A stretch of DNA of 64,000 bases from Chitinophaga caseinilytica (GTDB lineage Bacteria > Bacteroidota > Bacteroidia > Chitinophagales > Chitinophagaceae). The DNA lies in the NCBI RefSeq assembly GCF_038396765.1, contig NZ_CP150096.1, positions 6,183,001 to 6,247,000 of the forward strand, read 5' to 3'. The notes beneath the pieces are model-generated. The model had not been told where the DNA came from, made no database searches, and saw only the letters and a program-made list of their open reading frames with translations. Position 1 is the first letter of the stretch. Each line of letters begins with the position of its first letter. The position numbers and the translations under genes were made by a program. Below, piece by piece: positions 1 to 8,731 of this stretch.

Positions 1-640
1 TGTTGGTGCCGGTTACGATGTAGGCGTTTTTGCCGAGCACGAAAGCCACGGCTTCGGTGCGTTTGCTTCCGCCGAAACTTTGCCGTGCGATCCATTTATC
101 GGCCAGCGGATCGTACATCCAGACGTCTTTCGTGCCGCTGCCATCGCTCCCGGTGGCCACATATCCTTTTCCGTTGACGGTGAAGCTGACCGCATCGCGG
201 CGGGCGAGGTTGATGGAAGGATCGGGGCCCACGAGCGGCGCTTTCTTTTCCCAATAGCCTTTGTCGGGATGGTAGCTCCAGAAATCATTGAGGCGCACCT
301 TGCCGTCGAACCCCGTTCCCACATACGCGTTCTTATCTATGACGAAAGCGGTGGCGCTGCTGCGCGCGGCCGCTGCTGCCGGGAGGCTCGCCGACTGGCT
401 CCAACCGTTGGCCGGATTGTATTTCCAGAAATCACGCAATTGCTTTTCGCCGTCGAACCCCGTGCCCACGTATGCCGTATCGCCGATAACGAATGCCACG
501 GCTTCGGAACGGGGCGAGGCCGACATCTCCGGCAGCTCCTTCCAGTTACCGTTGTTCTCGTCTTCCGTATCGTCACTTTTTTTACATGCCGACAAAAGTA
601 CCGCCGCCAGCATCCATCCTAATAATTTTCCTTTCTGCAT
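1..640 (-). CDS. Kelch-repeat lipoprotein, 3' end cut by the window
   Basis: The frame is open from an ATG at 640 down to base 1, so the C-terminus is missing. The N-terminus is a lipoprotein signal (MQKGKLLGWMLAAVLLSAC, Cys19) followed by a charged KKSDDTEDE linker. About 50-residue repeats follow, with the Kelch pattern of a hydrophobic strand, 'AYVGTGFDG', then 'DFWKYNP' and a trailing Trp. At least three blades are visible, so a beta-propeller is expected. It is probably anchored to the outer membrane or cell surface. It is divergent from the DUF4270/barrel pair to its right. Ligand and role cannot be read from the sequence. Confidence 0.8.
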   Translation of the reverse strand, partial: MQKGKLLGWMLAAVLLSACKKSDDTEDENNGNWKELPEMSASPRSEAVAFVIGDTAYVGTGFDGEKQLRDFWKYNPANGWSQSASLPAAAAARSSATAFVIDKNAYVGTGFDGKVRLNDFWSYHPDKGYWEKKAPLVGPDPSINLARRDAVSFTVNGKGYVATGSDGSGTKDVWMYDPLADKWIARQSFGGSKRTEAVAFVLGKNAYIVTGTN

Positions 641-662
641 AGAAATAGTGTTTTAACCCGGT

Positions 663-670
663 CAAAATTA
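663..670 (-). promoter_or_regulatory. Bacteroidota -7 box for the Kelch lipoprotein
   Basis: On the minus strand this reads TAATTTTG, a match to the Bacteroidota -7 consensus TAnnTTTG. It lies 22 bases upstream of the ATG, which would give a short 5' UTR. No convincing -33 TTTG was found. Confidence 0.45.
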
Positions 671-899
671 TCCGGCGAACTGTTACAGGTACTTTAAAAT
701 AGACGGATCAGTCGTGGGGCATGACCAATCCCGTGTTTTCATCTGCCAGTCAGCCGCTTTTGTCGTTCAGCCCCAAAACGCCCTTTCCCGGCTGGTTTCA
801 GGCGTTGGACGGATAATTCCGGGGAATGATCGATAAAAAACCCCGGGCCGCATATTCCCGTCTTCCGCGTGCGCCTCCGTCTTTTATCATTGCGGCGAT

Positions 900-2197
900 A
901 TGAAATGGAAACTTCTGGCGATGGCCGCGCTCACCGGTCTTGCGGCTTGTGACAAAAGCGGGTTCGAATACGAGGATGCAGCCCCCGGCGGCAACGTCCG
1001 CTACTCGCTCATAGATACGATCGGCATCGGGATGCGCACCATCCAACTCGATTCCGTCCCCTCTTCGGGCACCGGCTACCTGGTAGTTGGCGGATATTCC
1101 GATCCCGAAACGGGCCGTATCGATGTGGCAGCCAACTTCCGCGTGGCACGGCCCTATTCATTTCCGGAGCTGGACGACCGCGTTGTTTACGATTCCATCG
1201 AAATCATCTTCCGGCCCGACGCCTATTCCTATGGCGATACCCTTCCCGACCAGGAATGGAGTGTTTATCAATTGGCGCGGCCGCTGGAGCTGGACGATGA
1301 TCAGACACGATTCTACACGCACCATGTATTCCCTCACGCCGCCACGCCGCTCGCCCGGGAAAGTTTCCCCATCCTTCCCCACCGCGGCGATTCCATCCAG
1401 CTGCGCCTCCGCGATAATTTCGGGCGGGAGTTGATGGAAAAGATCCGCACCAAATCGGAAGACGTTTCCACCGACGTGCTTTTTCTCGATTACATGAAAG
1501 GCCTGCAATTGCGCGCTACGCGCGGCACCGCGGTGTTCCGCGTTCCCGCGGCAGACAGTGCGGTGGTGATGCGGCTGCATTATCACATCTCCACGACCGA
1601 AATCGAAAAGTATACTATTGATTTTCCGATCGGCAATCCGGAACTGCAATTCAACGAAGTGCATGTTGACAGGAGCAACACCCCGCTGGCCAGTTTGATT
1701 CCCGGGCCGGCGGGCCTCCTGAGCAGCGACGCCGGAAACCGTACCTGGGTACAATCGTTGTCGGGCATGGTGACGCGGCTCGATTTTCCGTCGCTCACGG
1801 GACTGCCGTTGCTAGGCAAATATGGAAAGGTGATGCAGGCGACGCTGGAGCTGCGGCCCATCAGTGGCACGTATCCGCAATACGCCCTTCCACCGCGGAT
1901 CACGTTGTGCACTGCTACCAAAGACCAGGTGGTGACCGATACGCTGTCGACCGTTTCCGGCTATCAATACGGCGACCTGGTGACCGACCTGCTGTATCCC
2001 GAAAACACGAAATACGCCTACGATGTTACCACGTATTGCGCGGCCATTGCAAAGGGGGAGACGCCAATTACCAGGGGCTCCTGGCGATCCCCTCTTCCGG
2101 CGATTATTACTCGCAGCTGAACCGCCTGGTGCTGGGAGATGCCAAACATGAAGGATACCGGGCTTATTTGAAGATTTATTACCTCTTGTACAAATGA
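900..2197 (+). CDS. DUF4270-family lipoprotein, frameshifted near the 3' end
   Basis: Predicted exported lipoprotein (signal ending LTGLAAC, Cys17) of the Bacteroidota DUF4270 type: long, beta-rich, with a 'VVYDSIEIIFRPDAYSYGD' segment near residue 98. As read, the frame stops at 2120 with an atypical tail. In the next frame the expected DUF4270-like ending (NYQGLLAIPSSGDYYSQLN... to YLKIYYLLYK) continues to a TGA at 2197. That TGA overlaps the next ATG as ATGA. Adding one G to the run at 2054-2058 restores a 432-residue protein. Function is unknown; these proteins are often encoded next to outer-membrane barrels, as here. The indel may be a sequencing error. Confidence 0.7.
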
Positions 2198-3420
2198 TGC
2201 GTTTTTATATCACCGCCGGTTTTGTAATGTTTTTGAGTGGCAGCGCCGTTGCACAGAAAGGCGTCAACTCCCTGTATTCCGCTTTCGGTATCGGCGACCT
2301 CGACGAGCGCGATTACAGCCGCAACTTCGGCGTGGGAAGCGCCGGCATCGCGCGGCCGTCGGGGCAGTTCCTCAACGAGCAGAATCCCGCGTCGTACAGC
2401 GCTTTGCCCATGCAGATGTTTTATTTCGAGGCGAGCATGGCCGGCAAATCCGTCAGCTATCAAACCGCCGACAATACGCAATCGGCCGGCGACATCGCCT
2501 TCAAGCGTTTCGCCATCGGATTCAAAGCGCACGAACGCTGGGGGATCAGCGTGGGACTGATGCCTTACAGCCGGATCGATTACAAACTGCTCAATACCAC
2601 GCCCATCGAAGGCACTTCCGAAAACGTGCGGAACGCGATCGACGGCAGCGGCGGATTGAACCGGTTTTATATCAGTAACTCCGTCCGGATCACGAAAAAT
2701 TTCAGCGCGGGGGTTTCTTCCGCCGTCATATTCGGGCCCGTCAATACCATAGACAGCCTGGCCAACGACGAAGTGCATACTTCGCAGGACGTGTATTACC
2801 GCAACCTGAACTTCACCGCTGGATTGCAATACCAGGGCCGCATCGGCGAATGGACGATCGGGGCGGGCGCCACCTATCGCTTCGGCACCACGCTCAACGG
2901 CAGCGGTACGCTTTCCATCCGCGCGGCAGACGAAACCATCCTGTATCAGGACAAAAGCGTGGCGGCATCCTACAAACTGCCCGAGCAGCTTGGGTTCGGG
3001 CTCACGGCAACCAGCGGGAACATCACCTGGCTGGCGGATTACAAGCGGCAAAACTGGGAAGGCCTGAATAAAAGCAATACCAATTTCCAATACAAAAATT
3101 CGGAGCGATACGCCGGTGGATTGGAGTATACCTTCAAACGGCTGGATTTTTACGGGCGCGAAGCGGAAGGCGCCGTGATCCAGCTCGGTGCGGCGTTCCA
3201 TAAAAACTATATTTCCGTGAAGAATCAGCCGCTGGAGGATTTCAGTGTTTCCGCGGGGCTTTCGCTGCCCAGCAGAACGGGGCACCTGCGATATTATCTG
3301 GGCCTCGAAGGCGGCCAGCGTGGGGTTTCGGCCAAAGGGCTGGTGCAGGAAAATTATCTGAACGTTGTGCTGCATCTTTCGCTGCGCGACAACTGGTTCT
3401 ATAAACGAAAAGAAATGTAA
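2194..3420 (+). CDS. Predicted outer-membrane beta-barrel protein (FadL-like)
   Basis: A 408-residue protein with a Sec signal peptide (cut near SAVAQ, about residue 20). The mature part is a long series of amphipathic, aromatic-ended strands with GVGSAG, GLNRFYISNSVRI and similar turns, as in FadL/OmpP1-like barrels. 'NEQNPASYSALPMQMF' near residues 63-78 resembles the conserved N-terminal region of that group. The start overlaps the stop of the DUF4270 frame by four bases (ATGA), so the two are translationally coupled and probably act together at the outer membrane. The substrate cannot be predicted. 'FadL-like' is a structural guess; the outer-membrane barrel assignment is firmer. Confidence 0.65.
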   Translation: MMRFYITAGFVMFLSGSAVAQKGVNSLYSAFGIGDLDERDYSRNFGVGSAGIARPSGQFLNEQNPASYSALPMQMFYFEASMAGKSVSYQTADNTQSAGDIAFKRFAIGFKAHERWGISVGLMPYSRIDYKLLNTTPIEGTSENVRNAIDGSGGLNRFYISNSVRITKNFSAGVSSAVIFGPVNTIDSLANDEVHTSQDVYYRNLNFTAGLQYQGRIGEWTIGAGATYRFGTTLNGSGTLSIRAADETILYQDKSVAASYKLPEQLGFGLTATSGNITWLADYKRQNWEGLNKSNTNFQYKNSERYAGGLEYTFKRLDFYGREAEGAVIQLGAAFHKNYISVKNQPLEDFSVSAGLSLPSRTGHLRYYLGLEGGQRGVSAKGLVQENYLNVVLHLSLRDNWFYKRKEM

Positions 3421-3491
3421 CCGGCCCCGGCGGGTAATCAGTCAAACCACTCTATAAACCTTTATACGGCGAACCCCAAAAAACCGGTTTG

Positions 3492-4856
3492 CTATTGCCC
3501 GCCGGGGGACCGTTCCCCATTCCCCAACAGCTCCGCGAACCACCGGCCGGAGGATTTGATGGTCCGCCGCTGGGTTTCGAAATCCACATGAACGAGCCCG
3601 AACCGGGCATTGTACCCTTCCGCCCATTCGAAATTATCGGTCAGCGTCCACGCGAAATACCCTGTGAGCGGCACGCCCGACTGTTTGGCCAGCAGCGCCG
3701 CGCGCAGGTATTCATCGTAATAAGCGATGCGTTCCGGATCGTGGACCTTCCCGTTTTCGGCCATGTCGGCGAATGCAGCGCCGCCTTCCGTGATCATGAT
3801 CTCTTTTACGCCGGGATAGGCGGCGAACTGTTGCAGGATGCTGTACAGGCCATTTCCGCTGATTTCCCATCCCAGCGCCGTGGTCGGCACTTTCCGGTAG
3901 CGGGCTTTTACTTCCGACGCGTTGAGGTAGGGCATGAAGGGATTGTAGCGAACTACGAGCGGAAAATAGTTTTGTATGCCGATGAAATCGAAATCAAAGG
4001 GCAGCTGGTCCCAATCGCGCCAAAGCGCGTATCGCCTTGCGATGCGGGCCAGCAGGGGAAAATCGCCGTCAGGATATCCCATTCCCAGTGCCGGTTCTAT
4101 AAACAGCCGGTTGAAGAGCGCGTTGATGCGGGAGGCGGCGGCGCGATCGTTTTCGTTATCGGTGAAGGGGATGATCTGCGAGCAGGAATAGGCGACGCCG
4201 ATGCGTGCACCGGGCACCTCCGCGCGGAGGGCCCTCCCGCCTATCGCCTGGGCCATCGCCACATGGTGAACGGCCGGCAGGAAATACGACAGCCCGAACT
4301 TGCCCGGCGCATGCACGCCCAGCATATAACCCAGCGAAGTGAAACCGAAAGGCTCGTTCAGCACGATCCAGTTGCGCACTTTGCTCCCGAACTCCCGGCC
4401 GCAGGTGGTGGCGTACGATTCGAACGCGTGGACCGTTCCCCGGTGGCACCATCCCCCTTTTTTCTCGAGGGCGAGCGGCAAATCCCAATGGTAGAGCGTT
4501 ACGTAAGGTTCCATACCGGCGGCCAGCACAGCGTCGATGACACGATGGTAGAAAGCGATGCCCGCGGGATTGAGGGCGCCGGTGCCTTCGGGAATGATGC
4601 GGGGCCATGAAAGGGAAAAGCGGAAAACCCCGAAGCCAAGGCTCCGGGCCAGCAGGATATCGTCGAGATAGCGGTTGTAAAAGTCGGTCGTAGTGCGGGC
4701 GTGGCTGCGGTCTTTGATCTTGCCGCGCCTTTCCGTAAAAGCGTCCCAGATGCTGGGGCCTTTGCCGTCGGCATCATGTGCACCCTCGTTCTGGAAGGCC
4801 GAGATCACGACGCCCCACCGGAAATCCGGCCCGAAATCAGCGCGCGTAATTGCCAT
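3492..4856 (-). CDS. GH1 family glycosidase (beta-glucosidase-like)
   Basis: A 454-residue protein covering a whole GH1 (beta/alpha)8 barrel. Family motifs are in order: FRWGVVISAFQNEG near the start, SWPRI at 83-87, LNEP with acid/base Glu168, NYFP near 296-299, ITEGG with nucleophile Glu357, and WTLTDNFEWAEGY near 403-415. The nucleophile motif is usually TENG, so Asn is replaced by Gly here while the catalytic Glu is kept. No signal peptide is visible, suggesting cytoplasmic hydrolysis of imported beta-glycosides with retention of configuration. It is divergently placed from the FGE-like gene. Exact sugar specificity is not readable. Confidence 0.88.
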   Translation of the reverse strand: MAITRADFGPDFRWGVVISAFQNEGAHDADGKGPSIWDAFTERRGKIKDRSHARTTTDFYNRYLDDILLARSLGFGVFRFSLSWPRIIPEGTGALNPAGIAFYHRVIDAVLAAGMEPYVTLYHWDLPLALEKKGGWCHRGTVHAFESYATTCGREFGSKVRNWIVLNEPFGFTSLGYMLGVHAPGKFGLSYFLPAVHHVAMAQAIGGRALRAEVPGARIGVAYSCSQIIPFTDNENDRAAASRINALFNRLFIEPALGMGYPDGDFPLLARIARRYALWRDWDQLPFDFDFIGIQNYFPLVVRYNPFMPYLNASEVKARYRKVPTTALGWEISGNGLYSILQQFAAYPGVKEIMITEGGAAFADMAENGKVHDPERIAYYDEYLRAALLAKQSGVPLTGYFAWTLTDNFEWAEGYNARFGLVHVDFETQRRTIKSSGRWFAELLGNGERSPGGQ

Positions 4857-4932
4857 ATCAGTTACAAGTTACGGATAAACGCCCTACGGATCGGCTGACA
4901 AAGGAAATTAACAATTTAACAATGCGGATGCC

Positions 4933-4940
4933 TAATTTTG
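4933..4940 (+). promoter_or_regulatory. Bacteroidota -7 box that decides the FGE-like start
   Basis: TAATTTTG matches the TAnnTTTG consensus and ends nine bases before the ATG at 4949. Initiation a few bases downstream would give an almost leaderless mRNA. That argues against the upstream in-frame ATGs (for example 4922). Confidence 0.4.
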
Positions 4941-4948
4941 TGGCCATT

Positions 4949-5995
4949 ATGATCCGGAATCAAACATCAACCATCGTTGTTCTGTGCGCCATGCTGGCCG
5001 CCTGCCAGCAGCCCGCCGCCAAACAGCCGGGCCGGGCCGCAGTGCCGCCTGCCGTAGACAAACTCAATCCCATGGTACTGATCCCCGGTGGAACGTTCCG
5101 GATGGGGGCCGACGACGACAGCGGCATGCCCGACGAATATCCCGCGCACACCGTTCAACTCGATTCCTTTTACCTGGACGCCCACGAAGTCACCAATGCG
5201 GAATTCGCGGCATTCGTAGCGGCTACCGGGTATGTGACCATCGCCGAGCGCCCGATTTCCAAAGAGGAGCTGATGGCTTCGCTGCCTCCCGGCGCCGAAG
5301 AGCCGGATAGTACCATGCTGCTCCCCGGCTCGCTCGTTTTCGTGCCCACGAAAGGGCCCGTAGACCTCCGCGACGTGACGCAATGGTGGAGTTTCGAGCA
5401 TTATGCCGATTGGAAGCATCCCAAGGGGCCGGGCAGTGACATCAAGGGATTGGAGAACCATCCGGTGGTGCATGTGTCGTGGGAAGACGCGCAGGCATAC
5501 GCCAAATGGGCGGGCAAGCGCCTCCCGACGGAAGCCGAATGGGAATATGCGGCGCGCGGTGGCAAGAGCGGGGTCCCTTATCCCTGGGGGACGGAAGCCC
5601 CCCAGACCGGCAAACCCAAAGCCAACATCTGGAACGGACATTTTCCTTACGAGAATACCGAAACCGACGGGTTCTACGGGACTTCCCCCGTCAAATCCTT
5701 TCCGGCCAATGGTTTTCAGTTGTTTGACATGTCCGGCAACGTTTGGGAATGGACGGCCGACTGGTACGATGCGCGCCATTATGCATCGGAGCCTGCCGAG
5801 ACGCACAATCCTACGGGCGCCAATGCTCCCCATGACCCGGACGATCCGGCCAACCCGAAGCGCGTGATCCGCGGGGGGTCTTTCATGTGCAGCGATGAGT
5901 ATTGCCGCGGTTACCGGGTTACCGCCCGTATGAAAACCACGCCATCGTCGGGCCTCGAGAATTTGGGGTTTCGTTGTGCCCGGAGTATCCGGTGA
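4949..5995 (+). CDS. Formylglycine-generating enzyme (SUMF1-family) lipoprotein
   Basis: A 348-residue protein. The signal ends LAAC (Cys19), so it should be a membrane-anchored lipoprotein. The FGE-sulfatase fold runs from about residue 40 to 345: MVLIPGGTFRMG at 42-53, EVTNAEFAAFV at 80-90, HPVVHVSWEDAQAYAKW at 171-187, LPTEAEWEYAARGG at 192-205, GNVWEWT at 263-269, and a C-terminal RGGSFMC...NLGFRCA. Cys314 and Cys319 sit in C-x4-C spacing, matching the paired copper-binding active-site cysteines of true formylglycine-generating enzymes. Catalytic activity towards sulfatases is therefore possible. Many relatives are only structural proteins (GldJ-type), and no sulfatase gene lies in this window. 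Confidence 0.82.
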   Translation: MIRNQTSTIVVLCAMLAACQQPAAKQPGRAAVPPAVDKLNPMVLIPGGTFRMGADDDSGMPDEYPAHTVQLDSFYLDAHEVTNAEFAAFVAATGYVTIAERPISKEELMASLPPGAEEPDSTMLLPGSLVFVPTKGPVDLRDVTQWWSFEHYADWKHPKGPGSDIKGLENHPVVHVSWEDAQAYAKWAGKRLPTEAEWEYAARGGKSGVPYPWGTEAPQTGKPKANIWNGHFPYENTETDGFYGTSPVKSFPANGFQLFDMSGNVWEWTADWYDARHYASEPAETHNPTGANAPHDPDDPANPKRVIRGGSFMCSDEYCRGYRVTARMKTTPSSGLENLGFRCARSIR

Positions 5996-6018
5996 GGTAG
6001 TGTTGGGTAAATCTGAAT

Positions 6019-6200
6019 CCATAAAAGCATCTGGATAAACCTAACACCATAAAGGCATTCGGTTTAGCTGGCTCCATAAAGGCATCCGGATAAACCTGAC
6101 GCCATAAAAGCTTTCGGGTTTAGCTGGCTCCATAAAAGCATCTGGATAAACCCGACCCCATAAAAGCATTCGGTTTAACTGGCTCCATAAAAGCATCCGG
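6019..6200 (+). repeat. 27-28 bp tandem repeat, about 6.5 copies, alternating A/B
   Basis: Units start at 6019, 6047, 6074, 6102, 6130, 6158 and 6185, each opening CCATAAA(A/G)GC. They alternate between type A (continuing ATCTGGATAAACC) and type B (continuing TTCGGTTTAGCTGGCT), giving a higher-order unit of about 55 bp. A and B carry partly complementary cores (TAAACC and GGTTTA), so A-B pairs can fold as imperfect hairpins. The array is between convergent genes and ends just before two terminators. There are no unique spacers, so it is not a CRISPR. Confidence 0.85.
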
Positions 6201-6213
6201 GAATATACTACTT

Positions 6214-6240
6214 CAATAAAAAAAGCAGCCCTCAGGCTGC
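6214..6240 (-). terminator. Rho-independent terminator of the M56 operon
   Basis: GCAGCC (6225-6230), loop CTCA, GGCTGC (6235-6240). On the minus strand the hairpin is followed by a run of seven T (6218-6224). Confidence 0.65.
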
Positions 6241-6260
6241 CTTCTATCAGATATGCAAAA

Positions 6261-6295
6261 GCAGGCTTCCGGCTAACCGGAAGCTTGCTTTTTTT
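6261..6295 (+). terminator. Rho-independent terminator for the FGE-like gene
   Basis: GCTTCCGG (6265-6272), loop CTAA, CCGGAAGC (6277-6284), extended by GCAG/TTGC, then seven T at 6289-6295. It overlaps the stop codon of the convergent M56 gene. Confidence 0.7.
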
Positions 6296-8288
6296 ATTGT
6301 TTCACGATACGGGATGTCATAGTAGCGCGATCATGTGTCAGGGTTACGATGTAAGTGCCGGCGGGTTTACCGGAAAGGTTGATCTGTTCTTTCTGGCTGC
6401 CGGTTAAACCATCGATGGATTTGCGGTAGATTTCGCGGCCGTTGATATCGGTTACCCGAATATTCCCTTTGCCTGGCTTGCTCAGGCTGTAGGCGAAAGT
6501 TACGACACCGTCTGTCGGGTTCGGGTAATGCTCGGTCTGAATGGAAGCTGCGGCTGGTACATTGCTGGTCAACGCCTTTGAATAGGTGTCTACGATTAGT
6601 CTATACACACTGTCTTTGGAGTTGCCGGTGCGGATCCGATAATTCGGGTCATTCTTTTGTTCCATCGCCCGCATGGCTGCTACGGTCCGCCTGCGGCGGT
6701 CGCTGCTGTCTGGAGAAACGGCGAGTGAATAGCCGGTAACCGTTATTACCGGAACTTCTTTCACCGTCTGTGCAGCATCTGATTTCAACGCCGTGGCTTG
6801 CGGCCGGCGTGTACCCGTTACCGTGATGACGGAATTCCTTTTTCCGGTTGCGGAATCTACCCATACTCTTTCTTCGCGCACTTCATCGTATTCATTTTTA
6901 GAAACGGTGGTCGCCAAAGTCTTGCCTTTCTTGGTGGTGATGATAATTACGCCCTCTTTACCCGCGGGGCCATAAATAGAAGATGCTGCGGCATCTTTGA
7001 GCACGGAGATAGATTCGATGTTATTGGGATCGATGCTTTTGAGCGGGTTCCCGGACGCATCGGATTTTTGGGGCACGCCGTCTACCACGATGAGCGGCTC
7101 CTTCCCATTGCCCGGGGGGCCGATGATCAGCACTTCCTTGACGTTTTTACCGGATGCGGGTTTGCCTTCCACGACTTTCGGCTGCACTTGTACACCGGAT
7201 ACGGTGCCTGCAAGTTTGGGCTGCTCAGTTACCCGACCGGAGCGGGGCGTAACCGTGTCTTTTACGGACTTGCCTTTCACAGTGATGTAATTATCGGTCG
7301 TGGATCCGAATTTGCCATGAACGGTTTTATACGTGTCTCCTGCGCTGGCAGTGGAAGCTACATCGTCTTTCTCCGCCGCGCCGGGAACAAGCGCCGTTTT
7401 CACTTCCTGGAGGGCATCATGCACTACGGCGCCGGCTTTGGTATAATTAAGCGTCAGCAGCACTCCGCACACGATGCAGCCCAACACGCCGTAGCGGTAA
7501 AGCTGGATGCCGGAGGTACGGGATTTGTTCATCATAAAAATGCGGTTTTTAATGTGGGATAAATTGAAGCTGTTGGTGATACCGGCCGCGTACTGCGATG
7601 CGTTCACCTGTATAAGACTATACTGATACTCTTTACGATTAATGCCGCTGCGGAGGATAGCCCTGTCTGCCAGGAACTCCAGGTTCTCGCGGATCGCGCT
7701 CTTCATCAGCCAGGCGCCCGGGTTGAACCAGTAAAAAACATTATTGACCTCGCCCATCATGATATCGGCCGTATGCCACTCCTTCACATGCACCTGTTCA
7801 TGCTTCACGATCGAGAACAATTCCGTTTCCGTATGCAATTCAGGATTCACGTAGATCTTGCGGAAGAAGGAAAACGGCGTCACCGACCCCTTCATCCTGC
7901 GCACCTCCTGGCCGAACAACCGGTCCGGCTCCGTACGAAGGTGCAGCACCAGTAACGATACCATCTGCACCAGGAGCCTGAAAGCCATCACGGCCACGCC
8001 CGCCCAGAAAGTATATTCCATCAAAGTCCACACCGTGAAGGATTCCACCTTTTGCAGGGTGGTCCAGTCGGGAACATAATAGGTCACCTGCGCCGCGAGG
8101 GTCACATTCCGCGAAAAGAAATCGTTGACGTCCACCAACGGGAACATCGACGAAAAGGCGATACCTCCCAGGAGGAAAAAGCGGTTCAGCGTGTAAAACG
8201 TCATCCTCCGCAACCCCAGCCGGTACGCCAGGTAGAACAAACAAAGCGCGATATTGGCTTTGAGCAGATAAATAAATAGAGCCGACAT
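6294..8288 (-). CDS. M56 (BlaR1-type) metallopeptidase fused to a TonB plug and a T9SS-type C-terminal domain
   Basis: A 664-residue protein with three parts. Residues 1-285 are an M56 membrane peptidase: transmembrane segments near 5-22, 36-52, 90-115 and 265-282, zinc motif HEQVH at 163-167, and a downstream Glu in RENLEFLADR (200-209). Residues 395-456 match the plug of SusC/TonB receptors (LIVVDGVP, then SIDPNNIESISVLKDAAASS, then GVIIITTKKG). Residues 585-664 resemble a type IX secretion sorting domain (YPNPTDG, GREIYRK, GTYIVTL, RIVKQ). BlaR1 relatives sense a signal and cleave the BlaI partner, whose gene is 24 bases upstream. M56-plug fusions are familiar in Chitinophagaceae; the added sorting-like tail is odd for an inner-membrane protein. 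Confidence 0.85.
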   Translation of the reverse strand: MSALFIYLLKANIALCLFYLAYRLGLRRMTFYTLNRFFLLGGIAFSSMFPLVDVNDFFSRNVTLAAQVTYYVPDWTTLQKVESFTVWTLMEYTFWAGVAVMAFRLLVQMVSLLVLHLRTEPDRLFGQEVRRMKGSVTPFSFFRKIYVNPELHTETELFSIVKHEQVHVKEWHTADIMMGEVNNVFYWFNPGAWLMKSAIRENLEFLADRAILRSGINRKEYQYSLIQVNASQYAAGITNSFNLSHIKNRIFMMNKSRTSGIQLYRYGVLGCIVCGVLLTLNYTKAGAVVHDALQEVKTALVPGAAEKDDVASTASAGDTYKTVHGKFGSTTDNYITVKGKSVKDTVTPRSGRVTEQPKLAGTVSGVQVQPKVVEGKPASGKNVKEVLIIGPPGNGKEPLIVVDGVPQKSDASGNPLKSIDPNNIESISVLKDAAASSIYGPAGKEGVIIITTKKGKTLATTVSKNEYDEVREERVWVDSATGKRNSVITVTGTRRPQATALKSDAAQTVKEVPVITVTGYSLAVSPDSSDRRRRTVAAMRAMEQKNDPNYRIRTGNSKDSVYRLIVDTYSKALTSNVPAAASIQTEHYPNPTDGVVTFAYSLSKPGKGNIRVTDINGREIYRKSIDGLTGSQKEQINLSGKPAGTYIVTLTHDRATMTSRIVKQ

Positions 8289-8312
8289 GCTAGCGGTTTA
8301 TAGGTACTGCAA

Positions 8313-8669
8313 TTATTTCGATTCGATCATGCGGATGATCTCCTTCAGATCGTCCGGGCTGATCTTTTTATCTTTCGCGAAAAACGTCACGAGGTCTTTG
8401 TAGGAATTCTCGAAATAGTCTTTCACGAAACTGTTCATAAACTTCTTCGCGTATTCATCTTCCGCGATGGCGGGAGCATATTCATACACGTTACCGATCT
8501 TCTTCGCCTCCACGAACCCTTTCTTTTCAAGGTTCTTGATCGTGGATGCCAGTGTGGTATAAGGCGGAATGGGATCCGCATGCGATTCCAGGAAATCCTT
8601 CACGAAACCTTTCCCTGCTTTCCAGATCGCCTGCATCGCGGCTTCTTCCTGTTTAGTCAGTTTATCCAT
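8313..8669 (-). CDS. BlaI/MecI/CopY-family transcriptional repressor
   Basis: A 118-residue protein of normal family length. The N-terminal winged helix (MDKLTKQEEAAMQAIWKAG, then PPYTTLASTIKNLEKKGFV) carries the BlaI recognition-helix pattern. The C-terminal half (YAKKFMNSFVKDYFENSYKDL...) is the dimerisation and cleavage region. The ATG at 8669 was chosen because the family starts with this MxxLTxxE segment, although the frame is open further upstream. It is the middle gene of the operon and probably represses it at the palindromes 9875-9909. Derepression would follow cleavage by the downstream M56 protein. The inducing signal is unknown; no beta-lactamase is nearby. Confidence 0.88.
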   Translation of the reverse strand: MDKLTKQEEAAMQAIWKAGKGFVKDFLESHADPIPPYTTLASTIKNLEKKGFVEAKKIGNVYEYAPAIAEDEYAKKFMNSFVKDYFENSYKDLVTFFAKDKKISPDDLKEIIRMIESK

Positions 8670-8731
8670 ACATTTTCCATTTGGCGCGACGCTTATTTTT
8701 TCTTTGACTTCGGCGTCGCTATGATGAGATG

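Noticed and set aside
3426..3508. Long inverted repeat CCCCGGCGGG / CCCGCCGGGG
   Set aside because: The right arm is inside the GH1 coding end and the loop is long; not a convincing terminator.
6019..6200. CRISPR-like array
   Set aside because: Units are contiguous with no unique spacers, and no cas genes are near; it is a tandem repeat.
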